Assembly (NCBI RefSeq): GCF_018991925.1
Contig: NW_024756914.1
Span: forward strand, 7,272,031-7,336,030
Source of the DNA: Homarus americanus
Taxonomy: Eukaryota; Arthropoda; Malacostraca; Decapoda; Nephropidae
Reading direction: 5' to 3'
Length of the DNA: 64,000 nt
Under the pieces are notes generated by a model that worked only from the letters and a program-made list of their open reading frames with translations, made no database searches and was not told where the DNA came from. This document shows positions 41,300-53,999 of the stretch, piece after piece; positions within the stretch are counted from its first letter, which is position 1; each line of letters opens with the position of its first letter. The translations under genes and the position numbers were made by a program.

Positions 41300-44200
41300 T
41301 AGCAAACACTGCACGCACTTATAAAATGTACAAACATGCACAGGAGGGGGAAAAATGCCTTAAAATATAAAGGGGAGAGACGGGTGACTAACAAAATCAA
41401 AGGCCAGTGTCTCTTGACGGCTTGTTGTGACGGAGTTGGCAGAGTCACTTACAAAAACATCCTCAATATTAGTAAATACATCTTCCTCCCTCACACTATT
41501 AACCCGTTATGAAGACAATAAATGTTGGCTCCTTCACCAAGAGCAGCAACCTAGGCCAGCAACTGTTGGGTCTCCTGCACTAAATTAAATGTCAGAACAA
41601 GGAACTTTGACTACTAGGAGCGGGACTAGTGTTGTAGTCCTTCAACACGTCACACTTCTTCAAGGACTTACCACACTAATACATTCTCCCTCCGTTAAGA
41701 CGACGTGTGGTGACTGAGTAAGGTGTTCCCCAGGTGGTGGTGGTGGCCGATAGCAGGTGGGTTGTCAGCGGCGAGGGTCGTCCCTAATGAAATTGGAGGT
41801 TAACAGGGCGTGGTCCCTGCCGCGGCCACACGCTAGGTGCCTCCTCACCACCTGCTGCCACCTGACCACCACCACTTGTGAGACACCCCCAGCTACCATC
41901 TTCCCCAGCCACTCCTAAGACACCACCAAAGTCACTTTATATTACGTCACCATTTTATTGAAATACAAAAGTTAAAAAAGTAGAAAAAAAATTAAAAAAA
42001 AATATAGTAAAACCCTAAGTGAGGTTTACCGAGACTTCCTTTTAAAGGTGAAGGTATAAGTCCCTCCAGGGCAGTACATTAACAACACACATTATATGAC
42101 TCCTGCCAATAACATCTACGATCGAACAAAATTCATCTGTGTCAACTCCAGTTTAAAGGTTTACAGTCTCGCCAGTTAACAGTCATGAACCTTGTAGGGA
42201 AGTCAAGTCAGCTCTTCTAACCTCGGCCAGAACACTCCGCCCATCAACCCTGAACACACTGCTCCCATACTTACAGTTGTTTAGATTCCATTTAAACAAA
42301 ATTCCTTTCACTGTAAAGCATCTTATTGACAACTGACAATTTACAAAAACAATAAAAAAATAATAATTAAATAAATACAATCCAAACATTTAACGAACGA
42401 CTTTTAACTATACATTTCCCTAAAGAATACCTCAGTAAATAACCTTAATAAAACACCTAAATAAGGAATCACAAACACAACACCACCGACTCGGCAAGTT
42501 TGTCTCCCTACAATAAATACAAACTAAACCAACACACGGACGTCATCATCAAGAGGAATATTCGATGGTAATGTCCTCTAAACAGCCGCTCATTTTACTA
42601 CTGCCACTGTTTAATTGTTTATGAACTCACGCCAACACAAACAATCTGATTTATGTGGGGGTCTCTCTCTCTTCTCTTCTCTTCTCTTCTCTCTCTCTCT
42701 CTCGCTCTCTACCCACCCACCCTCCCTCCTCCCAATCTCTCTCTTTCCTACTCGTTTCCATACCTCCCTCCTCTTCCCATCACCTTACAGTCTTCTCCTA
42801 CATTGCTTAAAATCATCATTTTCTTCATCATTTCTACTCCCCGTCTATCCTTCTCCTCCTCTTTATCTTTCGTGGTCTCGCCTCCCCGTCCACTTTTCCC
42901 GGTTCTCTCTCCTTCCTCCTCTTCCCTGATCTCCTCTTCCCTGGCATCCCCTCCTCCACCCGCCGTTATATCAGGACGTTTTCTTCACTTTACTGCTCCT
43001 CTTATGAGTATCGAAAATCATTTTTATTTTCAGGATCCAGATATTAACGAGGCTGTTTTTCCTTACTGTTTCTTCAAATAAAAACAACAATATCCTTAAT
43101 AAATCTCGTTTACTATATTTACAGCATTTAATGAAGTAATCTCCGGGGTCCTCTAACACCGAGGTGATGTAGTCAACCAAAAAAAACTGACATTTTGTTT
43201 TCAAAGTTTCCAAATTATTAAAGCTTTTCTTTTTAAATAAATCAAAGAAGACCGACATTTAAGTCGTAAAGATCTTGGTATTTTAGACATTAAAACAAAG
43301 AAGACCGAAGATTCCGGCCATTTAATTCGCCTAAGTACAAGTATTCCGGCTATTTACCCCGAGAAGCCCCACCACCCACACCATCAAGGCACAAGTTGCA
43401 GCTTATATGAAACCGTAAAGGATTTAATATTGTCCATATATTTTTTTCTTGGGAGCCAGAACCCAACCTCAGGACACGACGCCATCAAGACCTGTGTACT
43501 GCTACCACACCCGCCACATAGGACCTGTTATCGTGGAGGTGCTGTACAATGTGGTGGTGTGTTATCCTGTACTTGTATGAGGTAGTACATTATAAGTACG
43601 AAAGAGAACCATAATAACGATTGCAGTAGTTAGCTATAGAGTACACTGAACCTCGGGCAAGACAGTATCGCTTATCTTCATCTGTGTACGTACGTTAACA
43701 CGGGAGGTTATATCTAGACTATCTAACAGCAAGTAGCAAGACTCGAGAGGCATCCCTGACACCATTCCTTCGTCAGCAGCGAGACGCCAAGACCAACCCC
43801 GAGATAGCAAATCTCCGGACTGGGTCGCGGGCCAAAACTGTGTGGTGACGACGCGACATATCCGGGAATAGGGTGAGTTCCGCTGACGACAGGTCCTCCC
43901 TCCCTTGCTCCTCTACGACCACCACCACCACCACACTTCCTCCACCAATACCGCCATACACACCCGTACCAAACAAACTGTTCTCAGGTAGAACCATCGT
44001 AATATCTATAAAACTCAACAACCACACAAACATCTCCTAAATATAACTCAGTATCTTGACCACATCACCACAGACTACTCTATCTCCCTGCATCAGATAC
44101 GCTGCCTTCAAGCACCAAACAAAACTGGTCCTCACAATCTCCTACACAATACAGAGCCCTACATCTACACACACTATACCAGGGACTTCATTCACCGATA

Positions 44201-45300
44201 CACATCAATAAAACTCTTGCCATCGTGAAATTCCCACACTGACGTGCGGGTTGTATTATGAAACACACTACATCCCACTGCTAACACCCTCCCACATACA
44301 CCAACTATAATTCTGTCAGCTTACAAAGTGAATGCAACATTCCGAAGTGAAAATGTTGCAGTATCTCACGACACGTTCCTGTGCTGCAAGTTGCATGATT
44401 GTTTTACATTTTGGCGGGCTTTGTGTCACTTACTGGGAGCCCGCTGCTAAGAGTTGTCGCTGTTGTTTGGTTAAAAGTTAAATTAACATCAATGAGTGTA
44501 ATCCTCAAGCGTACTGGCAAATTTGTCAAGAATTTGTTGCATTCGAAAAATGTTGCACAATTTGTAGGATGCAAAATATGCAACACACTCGTCTATTTAC
44601 ACAATAAATACTTGTACACAGCGCACCTGATATTAAGTAATAATACTATTTTTTTTCTTCAGTTATCTGGCCCACCTGCTCTACCTAACACAACACAGTC
44701 AATGGTACACAGCCTGGGACATTTTTTGTCTTGTGTGTTCTACTACCTACCTTACTAATATGTACTACAGGTAAACTTACAAACCCACCAGTACACACAA
44801 CACATGTGTAGAATAACACGAACTGTACACAATACAACAATGCATATCTACTCACACTCGTACACCAATTCATACTACGTGTACCCATACACAATTGTAA
44901 CAATACTGACTCCTTATACACCAGTGTCAACTTGCACAAAACACCATTCACAAAAATGTACACACACACACGAACAAGAAACAAAAGTACGAATGGTTCC
45001 TTATCGTTCAAGGTATTTTTCCACTTTTTCGTTCTTCTAACTAGTTACGTAGCCACCGATGTTTAACAAGTACAATTTTCAAGATATCAACAAGGCTGAA
45101 CACAACAGTATAAATTGACAACGGATATTCTGATGTGGACACAAACATGTACCACACTTTCATCAGGGCGCTCTTAAACACTTGGTATAAAATATTTTGT
45201 TCGTTGTATATCCCATGCCATTGAGGCGTCGAGTTATTTAAATAATCCACTAATCCTTGAATGTTTTATGATGCTAATTATGATTGGCGGACAGTTTTTT
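41300..45300. other. Mostly unique intronic sequence
   Basis: No supported gene. It includes GC-rich patches (41700-41880), AT-rich DNA, a pyrimidine tract at 42660-42960 (CT-rich, TCTCTTCTCTTC) and CA-rich low-complexity sequence at 44770-44990. Small open frames here are of chance length. Confidence 0.5.
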
Positions 45301-45310
45301 ACCTAACTTA

Positions 45311-45313
<3 letters not shown>

Positions 45314-45347
<34 letters not shown>
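45314..45347. repeat. (CA)n microsatellite
   Basis: 34 bp of CA. Confidence 0.97.
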
Positions 45348-45348
<1 letters not shown>

Positions 45349-45611
45349 GGACCCTAGGTGATCAATTTCATCATAGTCAATATATAAGTTACATAAAACT
45401 CAACCTTCAATACGTAGTTATGACTTCATTAAATTTGTATAAAACTACGTATCTCCATCCTCGCTGTGTACATTCATGCTACTACAGTCTAACTAAAGGA
45501 CCCATCCCCTAAAATTTAAAGAACCACCCCCTACAATTAAGGACCCAGTTCACAAATTAAAGACCCACACCCACATTAAATCCCAATTTAGCTATAAATA
45601 AAAGGAATTGT

Positions 45612-45659
45612 ACACACACACACGTACACACACACACACACACACGCACACACACACAG
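45612..45659. repeat. (CA)n microsatellite with CGTA/CGCA interruptions
   Basis: 48 bp, interrupted twice. Confidence 0.95.
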
Positions 45660-45957
45660 TCTCAGCCAAACACAATCGAGCATCATCAACTATGCCCGAG
45701 TCCTTCCTATATTTAACCAACACTGTGTATTCATGAGGGTATTTTTTTTTCAGTCTTACACAGTTGGATAAAAATATGACCAGATTATAAACGACACAAC
45801 AATGTACACTTGGCCTCAACAGCCACGCCGGGCTACTGCACGTGACCCCACACAAGAGAAACACCTCACCTGGTCGACACAAGGTAGGATATGATTCGTC
45901 TTGGTTGATTACATTCTGTCATGCTGTTTTACTCGTCTTAACAACAGCTCTCCAAAG

Positions 45958-46151
45958 TAGTAGAAGTAATAATAAATAATAATAAAGATGATAATAACAA
46001 CAATAATAGTAATAATAACAACAATAATAGTAATAATAACAACAATAATAGTAATAAAATAATAGTAATACTAAAATAATAAAAGTAAAAAAAATAGTAA
46101 TAATAACAATACTAATACTGTACCGGTAACAATAATAGCAGTAGCAGCTAC

Positions 46152-46196
<45 letters not shown>
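45958..46196. repeat. AAT/AAC/AGT trinucleotide repeat block
   Basis: About 240 bp of AATAATAGTAATAATAACAAC-type units with a perfect (AAT)n run at about 46153-46195. A poly-Tyr frame on the minus strand is an artefact. Confidence 0.95.
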
Positions 46197-46526
46197 TGAC
46201 CTTACACACGGCCTGGTGGGTTGAGACCGTGTGCACGTTTGCCCATCAATAGGCTCATAACTCCTCAGCTATACAGAGTATTATAATGCTCTACCTTTGT
46301 CCGCCTACAGCACAGTTACTCCCTCTGTACAAGCATGGTTCAACGGTCTAGAATACAGCAATTCCCCACAAGTGAAGGTTGAGGAGATTCTTTATCAATG
46401 ACAATAGCTGGTTTTAATAGCCAGGGTAGGTGAGGGCTGTAGCTAGACCTGCTGCTGTGAACAAATACACGGTTTAATCTCAGCTATGTCGTGGTGTTAG
46501 TTCTCCCGTGATGTATGTGGCAGTAC

Positions 46527-46535
46527 CTCTCTCTC

Positions 46536-46592
<57 letters not shown>
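46527..46592. repeat. Compound microsatellite (CT)n(CA)n
   Basis: CT from 46527 to about 46573, then CA to 46592. Confidence 0.97.
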
Positions 46593-46593
<1 letters not shown>

Positions 46594-47104
46594 CTTATAA
46601 ATCTGTCACTAGAGCAGCCTAACAATAATGGAACTCAGTTATACAGTAAAACAATTACATAATAAAACTGTTACACGCACAATTATACAACAAAAACTAA
46701 TGCAAAAACAATTACAACTACAATACGAACAGACGAATACAATTATACCATAAATACTAATACAAATACACAATTATACTAAACAAACACAGAGATGACA
46801 ACTAGCGCTAATAATTCGTATAAATTAAAACTAGCGTATACATACATGCAGTCACAAAACAGCATACACAGATATATATACGGAACAAATACAACTAAAT
46901 ACACAAACATAGGAAGTGCCACACAGACAGTCATGTATACACAGCCAAGACAAACTAGTACACACACATGTACACGACTGATTATTAACAATAGGAAGCA
47001 TGGAATCAAAACACACACGAACACAACTCGTACTAATACACGGGTAATACCAAAGAAAATATATATAAGCACATTAATATATAACACAAACATGTAACCA
47101 CCTA

Positions 47105-47410
47105 CACAGTTAATACATAAACATGACATACACAGCTAATACATATACACACACATACAGACGTACAGTTAAATGCAGAAACACACACAGCTAACAAACA
47201 CGGACACATACTGTAGATACACAGTTAACAAATACACACACACTCAGAGCTAACACACACATACATACACACAGAGCTAACACACATGCATTCATTCATA
47301 GACACAGAGCTAACACATACATACAGTACATACACACAGCTAACACACACACACTCACACATTCATTACATACACACACACACATACAGCTAACACAGAC
47401 ACACACACAG
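47105..47410. repeat. CA-rich minisatellite with ACACAGCTAACACA core
   Basis: Irregular units combine CACACACATACA with CACAGCTAACACA. On the ELAV sense strand it reads UGUGUGUUAGCUGUGUGUAUG over about 300 nt and begins about 30 nt after the donor of the candidate exon at 47443-47490. Confidence 0.85.
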
Positions 47411-47442
47411 GTAATAACAGAAGAGAGACCATCACGACTCAC

Positions 47443-47490
47443 GCTTCAGTCCCCCGGCCACCAGGCCTGCTTCGTCACCCTCTATCTCAC
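47443..47490 (-). other. Candidate 48-nt cassette or recursive-splicing exon in the RRM1 intron
   Basis: On the sense strand TTAATTATTTCTCCCCGCAG is followed by GTGAGATAGAGGG; after 48 nt comes AAGC|GTGAGTCG. Acceptor, pyrimidine tract and donor are all good. The exon's first bases (GTGAGA) would rebuild a donor after splicing, the hallmark of a recursive splice site. Only one frame is open. It starts with two bases and ends with one, matching the phase-1 intron before the 28174 exon, so inclusion would add 16 residues (EIEGDEAGLVAGGLKR) in the RRM1 strand 2-3 loop without a frameshift. A UG-rich tract follows. Prediction only. Confidence 0.35.
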
Positions 47491-48049
47491 CTGCGGGGAG
47501 AAATAATTAAGACACACCTGTCGCCTACACAACACTACCGACTATCTACGATATCACTCATATTACACACACTATATTAGTCAATATTATACACACGCAG
47601 TATTTCACACTCCACTGTTAACTACAACTAGTGTAAAAATAAAAAGAATAAAAAAGAGGAGAAAAGAGACGATGAAAAAAGCGGCGGAGGACCAGCAGCC
47701 ACCTTTGAAAACATCGCCAGGAGGTCTCAAGAATATCCCTCGTTTGTGGCAAAAATATCCTTCACAATAGTCGGAAATATCCCTCGGTTGCTCCACAATA
47801 TGCCTCCCGGTACTGTGGAAAATCCTTCTTCATTATTTCAGAATAACCATCCTTAGCTCCCCCCAAATATTATATACACGGTACCTGATAATAAAGTCGG
47901 ATATATCCCTCGTGGTTCCAGAAATGATTTGTAATGCTGTCGGAACTACCCCCCCCCCCTTCATCCTGACATTATGAAATTCCAAGAAAAAAAAGTTCCT
48001 AATACGACTGAGATATACTTCAATGACCCTCTCCAGCTGCCTCCCCTAC

Positions 48050-48565
48050 CCTCTCCTCGCTCACTTCTTTCCCTCCCTATCCTCGCTCACTCCTTTCCCT
48101 CCCTATCCTCGCTCACTCCTTTCCCTCCCTATCCTCGCTCACTCCTTTCCCTCCCTATCCTCGCTCACTCCTTTCCCTCCCTATCCTCGCTCACTCCTTT
48201 CCCTCCCTATCCTCGCTCACTCCTTTCCCTCCCTATCCTCGCTCACTCCTTTCCCTCCCTATCCTCGCTCACTCCTTTCCCTCTATCCTCGCTCACTTCT
48301 TTCCTCCCTATCCTCCTTTCACTCTCCTTTCCCTCCCTATCCTCGCTCACTCCTTTCCCTCCCCTACTCACCCTTTCCTCCCCTTTCCCCTCCCTATCCT
48401 CGCTCCTTTCCCTCCCTATCCTCGCTCACTCCTTTCCCCTCCCTATCCTCGCTCCTCCTTTCCCTCCTATCCTCGCTCACTCCTTTCCCCTCCCCTTTTT
48501 CCCTCCCTATCCTCGCTCACTTCTTTCCCTCCCCTATCCTCGCTCACTTCTTTCCTCCCTATCCT
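48050..48565. repeat. 26-bp pyrimidine minisatellite (CCCTCCCTATCCTCGCTCAC then TCCTTT)
   Basis: About 19 units. The first eight or so are identical with an exact 26-bp period (for example at 48078 and 48104), and later copies carry deletions. Ser/Leu/Pro open frames of 246 and 211 codons are repeat artefacts. Confidence 0.96.
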
Positions 48566-48732
48566 CCCTCTCCCTCAAGAGCGTTGTCGTCCTGGCTTCA
48601 TTTACGCGCCCCCCCCCCCTGCCAGCGTCCCATACCCATCAAGATGTCACTTGGCTAATTTCGTCATGTAGATCGTTTCTTTTTTTAATCATTTTTTTAA
48701 TAAACTTAAGATGAATGAACTGTATTAGCAGT

Positions 48733-48773
48733 GGAGGAGGGAGGGAGGGAGGGAGGGAGGGAGGGAGGGAAGG
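48733..48773. repeat. (GGGA)n tetranucleotide repeat
   Basis: Nearly perfect GGGA/GGAG units for about 40 bp. Confidence 0.93.
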
Positions 48774-48779
48774 GGACAG

Positions 48780-50700
48780 GGAGGTATGGAGGGAATGACA
48801 AGAAGCAGACCGACAGACAACATCAAGAAGCTCAGGGGAGAGATACAGTAACTGCCGGGATGACACACAGTCGCATCAATCAGTAATGGATGAAGCGGCA
48901 GTGGCACAAGTGGCACCCGGGGAGCAAAGGAGGGCACCGCGGCCTAACAAATTGCCGCCAGTCAAAATACCAAGCACCAATTACATCCCCGTCTATCTTC
49001 TAGGCTCTCTCCCTGCACACACAAGTAACCTTTCACCACTACGGGCTGATGTATGATTACCAGTGGATTATCGGATGAAAAGTGTTCAAAGAGGATTAAT
49101 CATATTCAAAGGAAACATTTAACAGGTCATTATTTCTTAAGCTTAATAGCAGTCGTATTTAATGGCCGAAATAACACTGGGTTAATTACCAGTATTTGCC
49201 GTGGTGATACAAGGCTGTCAATGTTAACTCTAGTCCAATATTTACACTTAAAACACTCGCCCTGACAGTAACTCCCTCCTGAGGCTCACAATTACAATTG
49301 ATGAATATTAACCACTGTCCAAAATAACTCCACACATAAGTTTACCAATAAAACAAGAGAGATTATCTTTAAGATGGTGGCCAGGAGGTGGTAGCCGCTC
49401 CACACACACCCACCCTTTAAAGACGAGAGGGAGACTCGGCGTTCTATTCAGGCGTCGCCTTCACAACACTGCGTCATCGGAATAGGAAACTGCGCGATAT
49501 TCGCCACCGAGGCGCTAACGGCAACCTGGCAACCGAGGCAGACACAACACCATCATCATAACCTGCTACCTCACATCATCAATCAATATGGCCCGCCCCG
49601 CCTCCACACACGACAAACTTAAGATCTGCTGACAATCAACCAATACTAAATACTTTCGTTCGTCCAACTCCCAACCACTTCTCTCCCAACGTAATTAAAC
49701 ACACACCATAAACCTGGATCTACACACTTTTTTATTAAGCTGACCACCCTCGAATAAAATTAGCCATTGATCAATCTGTCATAATTCACAGGTAATAATT
49801 AACGTGTTCTCACCAGGCGTCAAGAGGCCTCGACTAGACTGAGGGGCATGAGAGCACACGTGTACCTCTACTTTAGTAATGTGCGACGTGCTCAGACAAC
49901 CTGCCCTGGCACTGGTGTAGGTTACCTTTGATACGTGTACGGTTTATCACGTGCCTGAACCACCACCAGCCACAGCAACCACGTTCCTCAACTACCTAAC
50001 AACCACATAACCTCGTACCAGCCCTCCCAAACAACCACCTGCCACACAAACCACCTACCCTTCAACCAACAGTCTAACTCGCCAACCATGTCTTTTTCGA
50101 CAACACCACCCATGTACCCTTCCACTTCCACACAAACTACGTACTTACATCAACCACTCACCTGCCACATGAAACCACGTAACAGCGCCCTCAGCCACCC
50201 ACCTTCCGTACAAAACCATCCCACCCTTCATTCAACCAATCGCCTGCCATACTAACCACTCACTCACCCAGCCTCCCCCGCTTAACCTATCCACAGCCAC
50301 CCATCATCAATCCCAACAACCACCAGCTAGCCCTCCTCCCCCCCGTTCTGTCACCCTCCTGGTATGCCGCGATAAAAATAAAAAAAAGTGACAGCAGCAG
50401 ATCATACAAGAAAGATGGTCATTAAATACAGCATTGTGGCACGTTAACCTACTGTCAAACACGCACAACCTGCCATATTAAAATTGTCACGCTAAATTAC
50501 GGTCCCCATGAGAAAGAACATTGGCAGTAAATAAACATGACGTAGAGGAGTTATACGACACACCAACGATCCCACTGCAGGCGTGTCATAGACCAGCTCC
50601 TCCTCCTCACCACCTCCCTCCCCCAACCTCCCTCAAGACCCCCCCATTTGCTCCTCTACCCCCGCCCCCACCACCACCCAAATACCCGAGCCCCACCAGC
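48780..50700. other. Unique sequence, C-rich in its second half
   Basis: No gene was recognised. At 49930-50350 the plus strand is rich in ACCACC/CCACAT words in a loose, non-periodic pattern. Confidence 0.5.
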
Positions 50701-50730
50701 TTAAAGGTAAACACCTAAGGACAGACCGTC

Positions 50731-50731
<1 letters not shown>

Positions 50732-50768
<37 letters not shown>
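50732..50768. repeat. (CA)n microsatellite
   Basis: 37 bp of CA within C-rich sequence. Confidence 0.97.
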
Positions 50769-50769
<1 letters not shown>

Positions 50770-53140
50770 CCTTGCGCCACCTTTGCAAACATTTACACTA
50801 AAGATCCACATTACCGAGAAATCTTTCACCTAACGATGACGATCCATCTTGAGATGATAAAACAAACGCAAATATTTTCAATAGTGCAACATTTGAGTCA
50901 CGCCCCCGGGGTGGAGCCCAGACCTACTGTGCAGTGTAAAAAGGTCGTGAGCGCTTATTAATATCGCGGTTCGTGGAAGTGTGAGGGGTAGGTACCAAGG
51001 GAGGAGGCATGGGGAAAGTCAGGAGAGACACCGATGGAGGAGGGAGTCAAGAGGGTAATTTAGAGAAGGAGGGAAGAGCAGTCAAGGAAGAATATGAGGC
51101 AGCTTTTTGCAAGATTGTGTGCTAACAGTTCCAAAATTAACCAAACTAACAGTGTGGTGAAATTATGCATTGGGCTAGTTATTGTAGATAATTTTAGAGC
51201 CATTTGACTGGTTGGCTGCACGTTTACTCGGCCGGCACTGGCACTAGACACCCTGCCCTATCCCATACACAGGCGTTCTGAAGGCCATATTTCACGTTCC
51301 GCCGACCTTAAGGGTGAATTCTGGTATAGGGAGGTTGTGTGAAGTGGAGGGAGGTACCAAAAGAAAGGTTAGAGGAGAATTAAGATGGAGAGAGAATAAA
51401 GGTTGGAGGAAGTTAAGGAAAAGAGTTACAACAGGTGGAGAGGGGAAAAACTAAGGGGGTAAGGGGAATGGTGACGAGAATAGATATGGGCAGCGGGAGA
51501 TGGGGAGGTATGGGGAGGTATGGGGAAGGAGGAAGCAAGAACAGAGGGGAATAATAAAGAGGAGGAGCAAGGACACAGGCGAGGTAGTTGCAGTGACAGG
51601 AGTAAAGGGACGAAGGTTGAGAAGACAGTGAGAGAGGACCACCTTGACGGGTCCATACATAAGCTAACATCACTATAGTCGTCCCTCATCACCGTCAACA
51701 CACACACACAGGCCACTAGCAGTAGGTGAATGCCTGGGTGGTCGTGACCCAGGGGGGGGGGTGTACAGTGTGTCAATGACAGCGTTACCCCTCACAGACA
51801 CTGGCCAAGGCCCGAGACAGATACGAGGTGAACGTTGACTGGCCCGTGTCAGACGCCGCGGCACCGTGCATCACAGGTGTGGCTCTACCTGGCACCCCGC
51901 CCACCCACACATGACTAGTACACATGTATGTATGTATGTATTTATTTTATGTTTGTATGTACAGTATGTACACGCAAAGAAAGTTTAGTATCTCAAAATA
52001 AAAAATTGGAACCTCACAATATAAATTCATTATGTTCTACAGCAAATTTCAACAGCAATGATGTTTACACAAATAAACCGTACAGGTATAACGAAAACAC
52101 AACAGTAAACCAAGACCATTCATGATAGTGAACAGTGAGAGCAGCAAGAGGCCATCCACTGCCCCTCCCTTGACACGGATAAATTAGTTCATGTCAGTCC
52201 AGAGGCGCGAGTGTCGCAGTGGCCGCCTCCACATTTGTCCACACATCACACCATTTGTACTCGTCTAGTTCCCTGCCGCCCAGTTGACTTTCATCACTCA
52301 CACGTAAAGTTACAGCTAATACAACCAACCAATCTGCTCCAACATCCGTCAAAAGGCCCTGTGACCTTCCGGGCGACCGCCTTGACACGCTCAACCTGTG
52401 AGGGGTGTCGCTACTGCCCCTCACCATGACCTCGTCCTACTCCAGCCCGGGGGACTCCCTTATCCCAACACCATCATTATTAGCGCCGTAGCCCCATGTT
52501 AAGTTCCCTCCTCCTGCCTGTGTTGAAGGCACCTGAGCTGAACCTCTACGGTATGTTAACTGCCAGTTTAGAGAGCCAGGTAGTGGCAGCAAGGCACCAG
52601 CACATCACCTCTTAAAACAAACTGCACCGGACACACCATTAATTCCGCACCCGGGCGAGTAGTGTCTTCGCCCACACAGCCAACGGTCACAACACCACAC
52701 CTTGTGTCTACGGCCAGCAACCACAATGAAACTCTGCTGCCCCACATAAAATGCCTGGCATCTCAACACGGCGGCTACAAAAACCTCCAGTGTCCCCGCG
52801 CCAGATCCCGCCACACTACCACAACGCTGCCTCACGCCGCACCACGCGCTACCGTTGCCTCCTCCACATACACACCACGGGTCACCTTTGCCCAAGTAAA
52901 TACATTTCACACAAACATTCATTCTTACCTACTGAAACAAGATATCGTTAACGCGTGTTCTCCACTCTCCTCGCGTATTATCAAGCTCGTAGAAAAGGAT
53001 CGAACATGTTCCAATAAAGACACAAAAATAAAAACGTTGTAGGAGACAGCACAGTGCCAGAGTAACGATCAGGTAGAGCGGACACTAACGACGCCACCTG
53101 ACAACACGACAACACTCCTCACGTAATAAAAACTGCAGAC
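50770..53140. other. Mostly unique sequence, no supported gene
   Basis: It includes a purine-rich patch at 50980-51060 and 51330-51620, and a (TATG)n run near 51924-51943. A GC-balanced segment at 52600-53040 is open for 126 codons on the plus strand and 105 on the minus. Neither resembles a known family, and both are of a length expected by chance in this much sequence. Confidence 0.5.
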
Positions 53141-53154
53141 CAAGGTCAGTAGAG

Positions 53155-53960
53155 AGAATACTCCCGGCAGGACAGAACCAGTGAGAGAACACCCCTGGCA
53201 GGAGAGAGCCAGTGAGAGAACACACCCGGCAGGAGAGAACCAGTGAGAGAACACACCCGGCATGAGAAAACCAGTGATAGAACACACCCGGCAGGAGAAA
53301 ACCAGTGAGAGAACACACCCGGCAGGAGAGACCCATTGAGAGTACACACCCGGCAGGAGAGAACCAGTGAGAGAACACACCCGGCAGGAGAATCAGTGAG
53401 AGAACACACCTGGCAGGAGAGAGCCAGTGAGAGTACACACCCGGCAGGAGAGAACCAGTACACACCCGGCAGAGATCCAGTGAGAGAACACACCTGGCAG
53501 GAGAGAGAGCCAGCGAAGAGAACACACCCGGCAGGAGAATCAGTGAGAGACACACACCTGGCAGAGAGCCAGTGAAGAACACACCCGGCAGGAAGAGCCA
53601 GTGAGAGAACACACCCGGCAGGAGAGACCCAGAGTACACGCACAGGACAGAACCAGTGAGAGAACACCCCTGGCAGGAGAGAGCCAGTGAGAGAACACAC
53701 CCGGCAGGAGAGAACCAGTGAGAGAACACACCCGGCATGAGAAAACCAGTGATAGAACACACCCGGCAGGAGAAAACCAGTGAGAGAACACACCCGGCAG
53801 GAGAGACCCATTGAGAGTACACACCCGGCAGGAGAGAACCAGTGAGAGAACACACCCGGCAGGAGAATCAGTGAGAGAACACACCTGGCAGGAGAGAGCC
53901 AGTGAGAGTACACACCCGGCAGGAGAGAACCAGTGAGAGAACACACCCGGCAGAACACAC
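53155..53960. repeat. 31-bp minisatellite duplicated as a block of about 475 bp
   Basis: Units of 31 bp contain GAGAGAACACACCCGGCAGG followed by AGAGAACCAGT. The stretch from about 53166 to 53445 recurs at about 53641-53920 with the same order of variants (CCCTGG, then CATGAG, then ATTGAGAGTAC), an offset of 475 bp. Irregular short units (53455-53640) lie between. The minus strand gives Leu/Ser/Gly open frames of up to 296 codons, all repeat artefacts. Confidence 0.95.
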
Positions 53961-53999
53961 CTGGCAGTACACACCGAAAACACGCATAAGAGAACAGAC

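Noticed and set aside
50140..50180. AG|GTGAGT junction on the minus strand as another recursive splice site
   Set aside because: The donor part is perfect but the preceding tract is not pyrimidine-rich and no second donor or repeat context supports it.
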